From Lysobacter sp. K5869 (lineage in GTDB: Bacteria > Pseudomonadota > Gammaproteobacteria > Xanthomonadales > Xanthomonadaceae), in assembly GCF_018847975.1 (NCBI RefSeq), contig NZ_CP072597.1, positions 1,589,001 to 1,653,000 of the forward strand: a stretch of 64,000 nucleotides of DNA, given 5' to 3'. Below the pieces are notes generated by a model. That model saw only the letters and a program-made list of their open reading frames with translations, had not been told where the DNA came from and ran no database searches. A program made the translations under genes and the position numbers. The first letter of the stretch is position 1. Each line of letters starts with the position of its first letter. Below are positions 1-8,896 of this stretch, piece by piece.

Positions 1-1
1 C

Positions 2-574
2 GGCAGCTACCGCTACGGCGACAAGGATTTCCACTACGGCCAGTTCCGCGCCTACCGCTACACCTTCGAGAACTCGCGGCCGGGGCAGGGCATTCTCGCC
101 GCGTGGGTCAACTTGCGCCGGCTCGGCCGCGACGGCTACGGCGAGTACCTCGCCGGCTTGCACGACGCGCGCAATTCGCTCGCCGATGCGTTGCAGCGGC
201 ACGGCCTGTTCCGCGTGCTCAACCGCGCCAGCCTGGGCTGGGAACTGGTGTTCGAAGCGCCGTTCGCGCCGGATCTGATCGAACTGGCGCCGTCGTATCA
301 GGATCTGGCGCTGGGCTTCATGCAGGAGTGCTGGGACCGGGTCAACGCCGGCTACGATCTGCCGCTTTTCAGCATCGTGCCGGGCTATCGCATCGACAAC
401 GATCCGGCCGCGGTGACCACCGGCTTTCTGTTGTATCCGATGCAGCAGCGCAGCGACGGAGACTGGGACGAGGCGGTGGAGCACATCGCCGCGCAGTTCC
501 ACGACTTCCAGGCGCGCCTGCGCGCGCAGCCGCGCGCGCTGGGCGCGACGCCGTTCGAAAAGCCGATCCGCTGA
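2..574 (+). CDS. PLP-dependent group II amino-acid decarboxylase, C-terminal part (partial)
   Basis: Open from the left edge of the window, about 190 C-terminal residues. It reads through a segment with SRPG followed by a Trp-containing helix and LGRDGY, which resembles the C-terminal half of glutamate/aromatic amino-acid decarboxylases; the catalytic lysine would lie upstream of the window. These enzymes remove the alpha-carboxyl group of an amino acid with pyridoxal phosphate in the cytoplasm. The next gene, a PLP aminotransferase, starts 13 bp after the stop, so the two probably form an operon and may work on related substrates. The substrate cannot be told from this fragment. Confidence 0.7.
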   Translation, partial: GSYRYGDKDFHYGQFRAYRYTFENSRPGQGILAAWVNLRRLGRDGYGEYLAGLHDARNSLADALQRHGLFRVLNRASLGWELVFEAPFAPDLIELAPSYQDLALGFMQECWDRVNAGYDLPLFSIVPGYRIDNDPAAVTTGFLLYPMQQRSDGDWDEAVEHIAAQFHDFQARLRAQPRALGATPFEKPIR

Positions 575-587
575 CGGAGCCGACGCC

Positions 588-1826
588 ATGACCCTCATGA
601 CCGCCCACGCGCCGTCCGCGCCGCGCGACGCTTTCGCCCTGCTCAAGACCCTGGCCGAGCGCTACCGCGCGCGCCAGGACGCGCCCGGTTTCGCCGGCGC
701 GCCGCTGCTGGATTTGTCGATCGGCAATCCCGATCTGGCCCCGGAACCGCGCTGGCGCGAACGCCTGCAGCACTTCGTCGGCCAAGACGATCTGCACGGC
801 TACGGCGAATTCCGCCCCGACCTCAACCGCCGCCTGCGCGAACGCTTCGCCGCGTACTACCAGCGCCGTTTTCTGCCGGCCGGCGCGCCGGCCTTGCTCG
901 ATCCCGACCGCCACGTGGTCGATCTGCTCGGTTCCAAGGAAGGCATCTTCCACAGCCTGTTCGCCTGCCTGAAACCCGGGGACGCGGTATTGCTGCCCGA
1001 TCCGTCCTACACCGTGTACCAAAGCACCGCGCGTCTGCTCGGCGCGCGGGTGAAACTGTTCGCCTGCGACGAGCGCGGCCAGCCGCGACTGGAATCGATC
1101 CGCGCCGATCAACTGCAAGCCGCGCGGGTGCTGGTGATCTGCTCGCCGAGCAATCCGACCGGCATCGCTTTGTCGCCGAACAAGCTCGAAGAAGTGCTCG
1201 ATTTCGCCGAACGCCACGATCTGTTCGTGGTGATCGACCGCGCCTACGCCGAAATCGCGTTCGAGCCGCCGCGCGGCGGCGTGCTCGGCGGCGCGGCGCT
1301 GCCGGCGGCGGGCGCGATGGAGCGGGTACTGGAACTGCACAGCCTGAGCAAGTCGTGCGGCTTGGCCGGCTGGCGCATCGGTTTCGCCGCCGGCGCGGCG
1401 GCGTTGGTGGCGAAGATCCGCACGGCCAAGTTCAACGCCGATTTCGGCACTTTCCTGCCGCTGCAATGCGTGGCCGCGGAAATGCTCGACGAACTGGAAA
1501 CCGTCGCCGCGCGCAACAGCGCCGTCTACGCCGCGCGCATGCGCCGCTTCGTCGACGGCGCGGCCGCGCTGGGTTGGCGGATCGAGCCGTCGCACGGCAC
1601 GTTCTTCCTGTGGGCGCCGCTGCCGCCGGGGCTGCACGGCGACGATCTGGCGTTCGTCGAGCACCTGTTGGAGGCGACCGGCATTTTGGTCGCGCCCGGC
1701 AGCGGCTTCGGCCCGGGCGGCGCGGGGCGGGTGCGGATCGCGCTGGTGCAATGCGATGCGGTGTTGGACGAAGCGCTGCGGCGATTGAGCCAATGGCCGG
1801 CGTTGCGCCGCGACGCGGCGGCGTGA
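588..1826 (+). CDS. Class I/II PLP-dependent aminotransferase
   Basis: 412 residues, normal length for a fold-type I aminotransferase. Visible landmarks are the GNPDL substrate loop near residue 47, GSKEGI near 115, SPSNPTG with the cofactor Asn at 189, the VVIDRAY segment with Asp217 and Tyr220, the Schiff-base Lys255 in SLSKS, and Arg263 in GWRIGF. This resembles LL-diaminopimelate/alanine/aspartate-type transaminases. ATG at 588 is used because a purine-rich GACGGAG lies just upstream; a second in-frame ATG is at 597. It follows the decarboxylase with a 13-bp gap. Exact amino donor unknown. Confidence 0.85.
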   Translation: MTLMTAHAPSAPRDAFALLKTLAERYRARQDAPGFAGAPLLDLSIGNPDLAPEPRWRERLQHFVGQDDLHGYGEFRPDLNRRLRERFAAYYQRRFLPAGAPALLDPDRHVVDLLGSKEGIFHSLFACLKPGDAVLLPDPSYTVYQSTARLLGARVKLFACDERGQPRLESIRADQLQAARVLVICSPSNPTGIALSPNKLEEVLDFAERHDLFVVIDRAYAEIAFEPPRGGVLGGAALPAAGAMERVLELHSLSKSCGLAGWRIGFAAGAAALVAKIRTAKFNADFGTFLPLQCVAAEMLDELETVAARNSAVYAARMRRFVDGAAALGWRIEPSHGTFFLWAPLPPGLHGDDLAFVEHLLEATGILVAPGSGFGPGGAGRVRIALVQCDAVLDEALRRLSQWPALRRDAAA

Positions 1827-1841
1827 GCGGGACCTGAAACG

Positions 1842-1870
1842 CGACTGCCCCGCGCGAGGCGGGGCAGTCG
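1842..1870. terminator. Strong GC hairpin between convergent genes
   Basis: Perfect 12-bp arms (CGACTGCCCCGC at 1842-1853 and its complement at 1859-1870) around a GCGAG loop. It lies between the ends of the convergent aminotransferase and amidohydrolase genes and could stop transcription from both sides. There is no clear T-tract, so termination strength is uncertain. Confidence 0.6.
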
Positions 1871-1894
1871 TGGTGCAACCGAAGGCGACGAGGC

Positions 1895-4800
1895 TCAGTC
1901 CCCGTCGTCTTCGTGCGCCGGATGCGGCCCGTGCCCCTTCGGGCAATGGCAGACCGAGGTCGGGCCGTACTCGGCGCCGAAGGTGCGGCCGTCGCGATGG
2001 CGCTGCCAGTAGAAGAACGGCGCCTTCTCGGCCTTGTTGCCGATCTCGGCCATGTCCGCGTCGACGTCGAACAAGCGCCCGTCGACCATCACGTAGCGGG
2101 TGTCGATGGTGGCGCGGATGTTCTCCAGCGGATTGCTGTTGAGCACCACCAGATCGGCCTTCTTGCCGGTTTCCAGCGAACCCAGCGACTTCGACAGGCC
2201 GAGGTAATCGGCGCCGTCGATGGTCGCCGCGCGCAGCGCCTCGAAGTTGCTCATGCCGCCCTGGGTCAGCATCCAGATTTCCCAGTTCGCCGACAGGCCC
2301 TGCAACTGGCCGTGGCCGCCGACCTGGATCTTGATCCCGGCGTCGCGCAGCTTCTTCACCGACTTGGACACCTGCACGTGCCAGTAATCCCAGTCCGGCG
2401 CGGTTTCGCGGCGGATCGAGCGCGCGTCCAGCGTTTCGCGCGGGAAGAAGCGGTTGAGCTTCTTGTCTTCCCAGACGTTGTCGCGCGCGTACCACCAATA
2501 CTCGCCGGACAAACCGCCGTAGCTGACCACCAAGGTCGGCGTGTTGCGCACGTCGGTCTGCCGCCACAGCTCGACCACGTCCTTGTACAGCGGCGCGACC
2601 GGAATGTTGTGCTCGATGCCGGTGGCGCCGTCGAGGATCATCGGCAGGTTGTGGTTGAAGGTCGAACCGCCTTCCTCGACCACCAGCATGCCGAGTTCGC
2701 GCGCGGCCTGATTGATTTGCTGGTGCTGCTCGCGCCGCGGCTGGTTGTAGCTCTTGACCGAGAACGCGCCGTTGGCCTTCATCCGGCGCAAGTGGCTGCG
2801 CGCGTCGTCGAGCGAATTGACCACCGCCTTGAAATCGCCGTCGGCGCCGTACAGCACGGTGCCGGTGGAGAACACGCGCGGGCCGACCATCTTGCCGGCC
2901 TTGACCAGTTCGGACTCGGAGAACACGAACTCGGTCGTGGCCGAGGGATCGTGCATGGTGGTGATGCCGAACGAGAGGTTGGTGTAGTACGCCCAGTTCT
3001 GCTGCGGGACGACGCCCTGGCCGAAGTGCGAGGCGTGCGCGTGCACGTCGATGTAGCCCGGCAGGATGGTCTTGCCGCTGGCGTCGATGCTGCGCGCGCC
3101 GGCCGGCACGGCGACCTGCGCGCTGGGGCCGACCGCGACGATCTCGTCGCCGCGCACCACCACGGTGCCGTCTTCGATCACCTCCTGGCTGTTGTCGGCG
3201 TTGCGCATCGTGACCACGCGCGCGTGGGTGAAGGCGACGGTGTCCTTGGGCGTGTAGACCGGCACTTCGAGCCCGACCGCGATGCCGCGCTCGTCGGACG
3301 AGGGCTTGGCGATGGTCGCCGGCGCGCCCGGCAGGAACGAGAACGCCTGATTGAGCGGACGCGAGTGGTACTGGTTGCCGACCATCCAGTGCAGCGACTT
3401 GGAATCGGCCGACCAGTGCAGATAGCTGCCGACGTCGGCGCTGACCTGCGCCACCGGCAGCGCCTTGCTGTCGCGGCTGAGTTCGACCGAGCCGGTGCCG
3501 GTCATCAACGGCGCGACATAGGCGTTGAACAGCTCGGTGAACGCCACCCACTTGCCGTCGGGGCTGATGCTGATCGAATCGACGTACTTGAGGTTGAAGA
3601 CCTCGCGCTCGTCCTCGCCGTTCAAACCGACCGACATCAGCTTCTTCTTGAGGCCGCCGCCGGTGAGGTAGTACACGCGGGTGCCGTCGGCGCTGAACTG
3701 CGGCGACTCGCCGCTGGCGGCCACGCGCACCGGCTTGCCGCCGTCGGCGTTCATCACGTAGATGCCGCGGTCCACCGACCACAGGCTGCCGGTGAGGCCG
3801 CCGCCGCCGGTCTTGGCGTAGACGATGCGGCGTCCGTCGGGCGAGAAATGCGGGCTGTAGTAGAAGCCCTTGTCCTGGGTCAGGCGCTTGCCGCCGCCGC
3901 CGCCCGCGCCGGTGACGTAGATCGCGCTGAGCGCTTCGTCCGACCAGGTGGTGTAGAGCAGCTTGCCGCCGTCGGCGCTGAAGCTGGGCTGGTATTCGTA
4001 GAGGTTGTCGTTGCCGGTCAAACGCTCGGGCTTGCCGTCGGGCAGGCGCTTGCGCCACAGCTGGCCGACCGCGTGGAAGATCAGGGTCTTGCCGTCGGCG
4101 CTGGTGGCGACGTCGCGGATCATCTTCGGGTCGAAGCGGCCGGCGTCGAGCGTCTGTTCGAAGCGCAGCGCCTGCGCCACGGTTTGTTCGATGTGCGCGC
4201 TGAAGGGAATCTGCGCCGGCTTGCCGCTGGCCATGTCGACGCGCCACAGCTTGCCCTGCGCCCAGATCACCACCGACTTGGAATCCGGCGTCCAGGCGAA
4301 ATTGGCGTAGGGGCCGAAGATCGCCCAGGCTTCCTGCATGTCGTGCGAGAGGCCGTCCCACACCGGCCGCGCTTCGCCGCTGGCGAGATCGAGAATATGC
4401 AGCACCGACTTCTCGCGGATGCGCTTGACGAAGGCCAGCGACTTGCCGTCGGGCGACGGTTGCGGGCGCACCGCGCCGCCGGCGGTGTCGATCACCGTCG
4501 CAGTCTTGCCGGTCTGGCGGTCCAGACGCTTGATCGCGTAGATGGTGTCGTGCGGGTTCTTGTTGTACTGGAAGCTCGGGCCGCCGGTGACGTCCTCGGA
4601 GAAATAGACGTAGCGGCCGTCCGGCGACACCGCCGGTTCGCCGAGATCCTGCTGGTCGTTCTTCTGCTTGGTCAGCTGCAAGCCGCCGCCGCCCGCGGCG
4701 GCGTGGTAGATCCACAGCTCGCCGGCGCCGAGCGAGCGCTCGCCGGTGAAGTGCTTGCGGCCGATCAGGTACTGCCCGTCGGGCGTCCAGGCCGGGTTGT

Positions 4801-5356
4801 TGAGCAGGCGGAAGTCTTCCTTGGTCACCGCGACCGGATTGCCGCCGTCGCGGTTCATCCGCCACAGGTTGTTGCCGCCGCCGCGGTCGGAGGTGAAGGC
4901 GATCTGGCGGCCGTCGGGCGAGAAGCGCGGCTGCACGTCCCAGGCCGGGCCGCTGCTGACGCGGCGCGCCTGACCGCCGCCGATCGGCAGCAGGTAGATG
5001 TCGCCGAGCAGGGAGAACGCGATCTCGCGGCCGTCCGGGGCCACGTCGAGATCCATCCAGGTGCCTTCGTCGGTGTCGAAGGCGATGGTCTTGGTCGGGC
5101 CGTCGGCGGCGCTCACGTCCCACTTCTTCTCGTCCTTGTCGGCGCCCTTCGACGCGCCCTTGGCGGTCGCGGCCGAGGCGCGCGCCGGGTCGGTGCCGGC
5201 GGGCTTGAGCGCGTCCTGTTCGAGCTGCGCGGCGGGTTTGTCGGCGTCCTGGCCTTTGCGTTCCTGAGGAGCGGGCGCCGGCGGCGGCGTCTGAGCGAAG
5301 GCCGGAGCGGCGAGCGCGCTGGCGAGCGCGAGAACGAGCAAGCGGTGGCTGGGCAT
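1895..5356 (-). CDS. Secreted amidohydrolase with N-terminal TolB/PD40-type beta-propeller
   Basis: 1153 residues. An Ala-rich signal peptide ending near AFAQ (residue 22) predicts export. After a Pro/Lys-rich linker, roughly residues 85-700 hold repeated blades of the PD40/WD40-like type (recurring SPDGR, SADGK and W.P.D motifs). The C-terminal part from about 730 is an amidohydrolase: an N-terminal beta-sandwich strand set, then PGYIDVHAHAS near 770 giving the HxH metal pair, and a closing segment with LETGKKADLVVL. Such proteins are common in Xanthomonadaceae and are thought to hydrolyse peptides or other amides in the periplasm; the substrate is unknown. The C-terminus ends in an unusual Cys/His/Asp-rich tail (CHCPKGHGPHPAHEDD) that could bind metal. 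Confidence 0.85.
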   Translation of the reverse strand: MPSHRLLVLALASALAAPAFAQTPPPAPAPQERKGQDADKPAAQLEQDALKPAGTDPARASAATAKGASKGADKDEKKWDVSAADGPTKTIAFDTDEGTWMDLDVAPDGREIAFSLLGDIYLLPIGGGQARRVSSGPAWDVQPRFSPDGRQIAFTSDRGGGNNLWRMNRDGGNPVAVTKEDFRLLNNPAWTPDGQYLIGRKHFTGERSLGAGELWIYHAAAGGGGLQLTKQKNDQQDLGEPAVSPDGRYVYFSEDVTGGPSFQYNKNPHDTIYAIKRLDRQTGKTATVIDTAGGAVRPQPSPDGKSLAFVKRIREKSVLHILDLASGEARPVWDGLSHDMQEAWAIFGPYANFAWTPDSKSVVIWAQGKLWRVDMASGKPAQIPFSAHIEQTVAQALRFEQTLDAGRFDPKMIRDVATSADGKTLIFHAVGQLWRKRLPDGKPERLTGNDNLYEYQPSFSADGGKLLYTTWSDEALSAIYVTGAGGGGGKRLTQDKGFYYSPHFSPDGRRIVYAKTGGGGLTGSLWSVDRGIYVMNADGGKPVRVAASGESPQFSADGTRVYYLTGGGLKKKLMSVGLNGEDEREVFNLKYVDSISISPDGKWVAFTELFNAYVAPLMTGTGSVELSRDSKALPVAQVSADVGSYLHWSADSKSLHWMVGNQYHSRPLNQAFSFLPGAPATIAKPSSDERGIAVGLEVPVYTPKDTVAFTHARVVTMRNADNSQEVIEDGTVVVRGDEIVAVGPSAQVAVPAGARSIDASGKTILPGYIDVHAHASHFGQGVVPQQNWAYYTNLSFGITTMHDPSATTEFVFSESELVKAGKMVGPRVFSTGTVLYGADGDFKAVVNSLDDARSHLRRMKANGAFSVKSYNQPRREQHQQINQAARELGMLVVEEGGSTFNHNLPMILDGATGIEHNIPVAPLYKDVVELWRQTDVRNTPTLVVSYGGLSGEYWWYARDNVWEDKKLNRFFPRETLDARSIRRETAPDWDYWHVQVSKSVKKLRDAGIKIQVGGHGQLQGLSANWEIWMLTQGGMSNFEALRAATIDGADYLGLSKSLGSLETGKKADLVVLNSNPLENIRATIDTRYVMVDGRLFDVDADMAEIGNKAEKAPFFYWQRHRDGRTFGAEYGPTSVCHCPKGHGPHPAHEDDGD

Positions 5357-5478
5357 CGAGCGGGTACCTGGACGGACAAGACCGGCAGGCTAACCCGGTG
5401 CGTACGTGGCGGGCCTGGGCTGGAAGTCCTGTTCGTGGTGGGGATCGGTGCGGTGGGTGCGATCTGCGCGATCTGCGC

Positions 5479-5568
5479 GATGGGAGCGATGGGCGTAATG
5501 GGAGTGATGGGCGTAATGGGAGTGATGGGAGTGATGGGAGCGATGGGAGTGATGGGAGCGATGGGCGC
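5479..5568. repeat. 9-bp tandem repeat, ten units (GATGGGAGT type)
   Basis: Ten consecutive 9-bp units of GATGGG followed by AGT, AGC, CGT or CGC (two units start AATGGG). Two related GCGATCTGC units precede it. It lies in the 480-bp gap upstream of the long amidohydrolase gene. Reading frames across it give Asp-Gly-Ser or His-Ser strings with no support as genes. Confidence 0.85.
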
Positions 5569-5609
5569 GTTCGCGGCTACGTAGCCTCCTGCGCGGCGCC
5601 TCCCGCCCC

Positions 5610-5721
5610 GTCATTCCGGCGAAAGCCGGAATCCATTTTGCCGTTGCTTCTGCTTTTCTCCGCAAAAGCCGGCAAATGCAAAAACGAAAGCAAAATGGAT
5701 TCCGGCTTTCGCCGGAATGAC
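5610..5721. repeat. REP family B, inverted pair
   Basis: Two copies of a 31-bp element (core CATTCCGGCGAAAGCC, ending AATCCATTTTG) in inverted orientation at 5610-5640 and 5691-5721, with a 50-bp AT-richer middle that holds a partial CCGGC/AAAGCC hairpin. The element is itself a hairpin. The same element recurs near 10.2-10.4 kb and at 57.1 kb. The remaining sequence to 5836 (short CTATAG/CTAGGG repeats) shows no gene. Confidence 0.9.
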
Positions 5722-5836
5722 GGGGTGAAGGGGCCGCTATAGCTATAGCTACAGCTAGGGCTAGGGCGACAGCGAAGTCGCGGGACTTCGTCAGCGCGCG
5801 CTTCGCGCTCCCGCGACGAATCCGCCCCGCCGCCGC

Positions 5837-6784
5837 TCAGTTCTCCCAATCCGCCTTTTCCGCCGCCAAGCCCAAGGCCAGCGCGCCTTTGCCGACGTTG
5901 ACCATGCCGGTGAGGCTCATCAGGCTCTCGTAGAACTCGACGTTGTGCTCGCGGCAGGCCAGCCGCAGCGTTTCGTAGCCGGGCAGCGTGCGCAGCTCGC
6001 TGAGTTCGCCGCCGTAGCTCAGGCACACGGTCGGGGTCAGCAGTTCGTTGCGGGTCACCCGGCGCGCGGCGAATTCCATCAGCTTCTGCGCCGCGGCTTC
6101 GTAGCCCTTGATCTTGGCGATGGGGCCGGTCTCGCCGCGGTTGCAGTGCAGGATCGGCTTGATGTCCAGCGCCGTGCCCAAGGTCGCGCTGAGGAAGCTC
6201 ACGCTGCGGTCGCCGCGATGGCGGGTGCGCGCGCGCAGGTAGTTGAGGTCGCGCGGGATCAGATAGCCGTGGGTGTTGTTGACCAGCTGCTCCAGCCGCG
6301 CACGGATCTTCGGCGGCGCTTCGCCGGCGTCGCGCATGCGCACCGCCTCGACCGCGGTGATGCCCTGCGCGGCGAACAGGTTCAACGTGTCGATCACCCG
6401 CAACGAGAACGGCGTGTTGATGCCGGCGGCGCTGCGCACCGGCTTGTAGTCGTTGAGGATGGCGAAGCTGGCCTGGTTCGCGTTGTCGAACACCGGACTG
6501 CGGGTCTTGGTGATCGTCATGCAGAACACGTAGTCGTAATCGATCGCCAGCTGGCTCACGAACAAGTCGCGCACCTGCTGCACGGTGAACGGCGTGGTCT
6601 CGGCCTCGAAGCCGCGTTCGGCCAGATGCGCGTTGAGGAACTGCAGCGTGGCTTCCTCGTTGCGGTGGTCGGCCAGCACCGCTTGGCCGATGCGCACGGT
6701 GATCGGCAGCAGATGGATGTTGTGCTGCTGGAAATAGTCCAACGGCAGATCGCAAGCGGAGTCGACGACGATTCCAATGCGCAT
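5837..6784 (-). CDS. DegV family fatty-acid-binding protein
   Basis: 315 residues, usual DegV length. It begins with the typical strand and VVDSACDLP motif, followed by a two-domain DegV fold. Family members (FakB in Gram-positives) bind a fatty acid and present it to a kinase; the role in proteobacteria is unclear. The canonical TLSS-type motif region is replaced by TITKTRSP, as in a distinct proteobacterial subgroup. The start at 6784 is preferred over an upstream in-frame start at 6835 because the DegV fold begins here and a G-rich run (GGGGGGG) sits just upstream as ribosome site. Monocistronic by spacing. Confidence 0.85.
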   Translation of the reverse strand: MRIGIVVDSACDLPLDYFQQHNIHLLPITVRIGQAVLADHRNEEATLQFLNAHLAERGFEAETTPFTVQQVRDLFVSQLAIDYDYVFCMTITKTRSPVFDNANQASFAILNDYKPVRSAAGINTPFSLRVIDTLNLFAAQGITAVEAVRMRDAGEAPPKIRARLEQLVNNTHGYLIPRDLNYLRARTRHRGDRSVSFLSATLGTALDIKPILHCNRGETGPIAKIKGYEAAAQKLMEFAARRVTRNELLTPTVCLSYGGELSELRTLPGYETLRLACREHNVEFYESLMSLTGMVNVGKGALALGLAAEKADWEN

Positions 6785-6891
6785 GGGTCCCCCCCCGGGT
6801 TCTTGGCGCGTGGCTATCGAATGTGACCGCAGCATACCTTTCGCGGCGGCGGGCGCGCACTCACGCGCGCCGGCGCCGCACGGGCGTTCGT

Positions 6892-7524
6892 TCAGGCCTG
6901 ACGCTGCACGCCGATGGGCAGGTGCTGCAGGCGCAGCATTTCCGGATCTTCAAGCAGTTCGGGATGTTGCAGCGCGTCAAGGGCGAAATCGTGTGCATCG
7001 TTGCCCCAGAACAGCTGCGGGCCGATGGTCAACGTCGGCACGCCGAAGACGCCGGCCAGCAAGGCCGCCTCGGTGTTGGCCCGCAGCGCGGATTTGACCG
7101 CGTCGCTGCCGATGGCCTCCGGCGGCACGCCCAGCGCGGCGGCGACCGAGCTTAGCGCCTGCGCGCTGTCGCCCGCCTGTCCTTCGCGCCAGATCCAATC
7201 GAAGATCGCGTCCACCGCTTCGGGCGTGCTGCCGGCGGCGATGCACAAGCGCAGCGCCGCCAGCGGATTGAACGGATGCGCCGGCGGAAAGCGTAGCGCC
7301 ACGCCTTCGCGCCGCGCCTGCCACAGCACGTGGCGGTAGGTGAATTCGCGCTTGCCCGGAATTTCCGCCGGGCCCTTGTGGCTGTGCGCGGACAGCACCG
7401 CGCCGAAGGCGATCGGCACCAGCGCGATCGGGCGCTCGCGCGCGAGTTCGCGCAGCTTGCGCCACTGCAGGTAGGAAAACGGCGAGATGAAATCGAAGTA
7501 CCAGCGCAGCGCGGGGGCGCTCAT
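6892..7524 (-). CDS. 2-hydroxychromene-2-carboxylate isomerase / DsbA-family (kappa GST-like)
   Basis: 210 residues. The N-terminal WYFDFISPFSYLQW is the thioredoxin-fold signature of HCCA isomerase and kappa-class GST, with Ser in the glutathione-proximal position, and the C-terminal GVPTLTIGPQLFWGND matches the family's cis-Pro/FWG region. In naphthalene degraders these enzymes isomerise hydroxychromene carboxylate using glutathione; here no aromatic pathway is nearby, so the substrate is open. It is 10 bp downstream of the DUF1761 gene and probably cotranscribed with it. Confidence 0.88.
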   Translation of the reverse strand: MSAPALRWYFDFISPFSYLQWRKLRELARERPIALVPIAFGAVLSAHSHKGPAEIPGKREFTYRHVLWQARREGVALRFPPAHPFNPLAALRLCIAAGSTPEAVDAIFDWIWREGQAGDSAQALSSVAAALGVPPEAIGSDAVKSALRANTEAALLAGVFGVPTLTIGPQLFWGNDAHDFALDALQHPELLEDPEMLRLQHLPIGVQRQA

Positions 7525-7534
7525 CGAAGACTCC

Positions 7535-7939
7535 TTACTTCCAGGCGCCGAGAATCACGCCGTAGAGGACGAATTGCAGGATGTGGTAGCCGCTGTCGAT
7601 CATCCACAGCTTGAGGCTGCGGCCGGCGAAGGCGTAGTTGATGCCGAAGCTCATCGAGACGAAGAACAGGCCGACCACGAAGCCGATGCCGAAGCCCATC
7701 GTCGCGTTGCCCTGCGGCGGCATCAGCGCGGCGAAGATCGTGGCCGAGAGCAGCGAGCAGACGATGGCGGTGGCGAACACGCGTCCGGCGTGGGCGGGCT
7801 TGGCGTCCGGATCGACCCCGGCCTCGCGGCACCACGCCTTCTTGAACAAGGGGCCGTACCACAGCCCGCCGAGCACGAACGAGGACGCGGTGGCGGCGGC
7901 GATGGCGAGCCAGTTGACCTGGTCGATGGGCAGATTCAT
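7535..7939 (-). CDS. DUF1761 family membrane protein
   Basis: 134 residues with about four hydrophobic helices. The N-terminal WYGPLFKKAW segment after the first helix and GINYAFAGRSLKLWMIDSGY later are typical of DUF1761 proteins, small integral membrane proteins of unknown function. Start ATG at 7939 gives MNLPIDQVNW; longer readings upstream overlap the divergent gene region and have no family support. First gene of a two-gene operon with the DsbA-like isomerase. Confidence 0.85.
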   Translation of the reverse strand: MNLPIDQVNWLAIAAATASSFVLGGLWYGPLFKKAWCREAGVDPDAKPAHAGRVFATAIVCSLLSATIFAALMPPQGNATMGFGIGFVVGLFFVSMSFGINYAFAGRSLKLWMIDSGYHILQFVLYGVILGAWK

Positions 7940-8140
7940 GCGGGACTCCGAAGCGGTTGCGTAAGACGGCGCCCGCACGGCGGAGGCGGGCGCGCGGCGG
8001 CGTGGCGCGCCGTGGGGCAAGGATACGCCGAGGCGGCGGAGGGCGGGCGCGCGTGGCCGGGGACGCCGGCCGCGCGCTGCGTGGAGCCTCGATGTCGCAC
8101 CGGCCGCGTCGCGGGCTATCGCCGCTGGCCGGCGTCGGGC

Positions 8141-8641
8141 ATGGTGGCCGGCATGACCGGAACCTTCGCCGCGCGCATCCGCGACTCGCGCATCGCCTCG
8201 ACCGCTACGCTGCTGCTTTCCTTCGCGCTGCCTTTCCTGTGGGCGCTGTCGACTGGCCTGGTCTGGGAGCTGGGCAAGCGGGTGCCGGGCAGCGCGAGCG
8301 ACACCTCGATCGGGTTTCCCTCCGGTGTTCCGCTGATCGCGATCGTGGTCGCGGCTTGGGCGATCGGCTTCGTCGCATCGCGGCGCCGGGTGCGTTCGCC
8401 ATGGCGCGCGGTGGTGATCGCTGACACCGTCGCGGTGGCCGCCTTCTGCGTCTGCTTCACCTGGCAGTTCGGCGCGGCGGAATGGCATCCCCGGCCGGAG
8501 CCGGGCCTGACCAATCTGTTTCCGCTGCGGTTCGCGTTGGCGGTGGTGGCGGGGTACCTCGGCAGCGCCGCGATGGCGGCGTATCTGGCCGCGCCGCGCG
8601 GTGCGTCGTCCGCGCCGGCATCGGCGGACGGTCGGGCCTGA
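8141..8641 (+). CDS. Hypothetical four-helix membrane protein
   Basis: 166 residues from ATG 8141 (a second in-frame ATG at 8153 is equally possible; ribosome-site evidence is weak for both). Four hydrophobic stretches are visible: LLLSFALPFLWALSTGLVW, an LIAIVVAAWAIGFVA segment, VVIADTVAVAAFCVCF, and FALAVVAGYLGSAAMAAYL. I do not recognise the family. Divergent from the DUF1761 operon; the 200 bp between them hold no other gene. Downstream 8642-8896 shows nothing I can support. Confidence 0.6.
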   Translation: MVAGMTGTFAARIRDSRIASTATLLLSFALPFLWALSTGLVWELGKRVPGSASDTSIGFPSGVPLIAIVVAAWAIGFVASRRRVRSPWRAVVIADTVAVAAFCVCFTWQFGAAEWHPRPEPGLTNLFPLRFALAVVAGYLGSAAMAAYLAAPRGASSAPASADGRA

Positions 8642-8896
8642 GCCTGAGCGCAGCGGCTTCGCCGGCAGGTCCGGCGGATCGGACGCGGCTTGCGGTTGGG
8701 ACTGCGATCCGGCGCGGATCGAACGCGAGGCCTTCGGATCGTCGCGTGCCGGCGAGCGATAAGACCCACGATCCACAGGCCGCGCGGTTCGCTGCGCTGG
8801 TTCGCCGACTGCGCCTGCCTCAATCGCGTCCGACGCAGGCGCAGCCCATCCGCGACGGCGGCGCGGCCGGCACCAAGGGCGCCGGCCGCGCGGGCT

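Noticed and set aside
369..5123. Very long minus-strand open frame (1584 codons) and the 1223-codon plus-strand frame over the same region
   Set aside because: Shadow frames of the real amidohydrolase gene in GC-rich DNA: Arg/Ala-rich, no domain pattern, and crossing gene borders.
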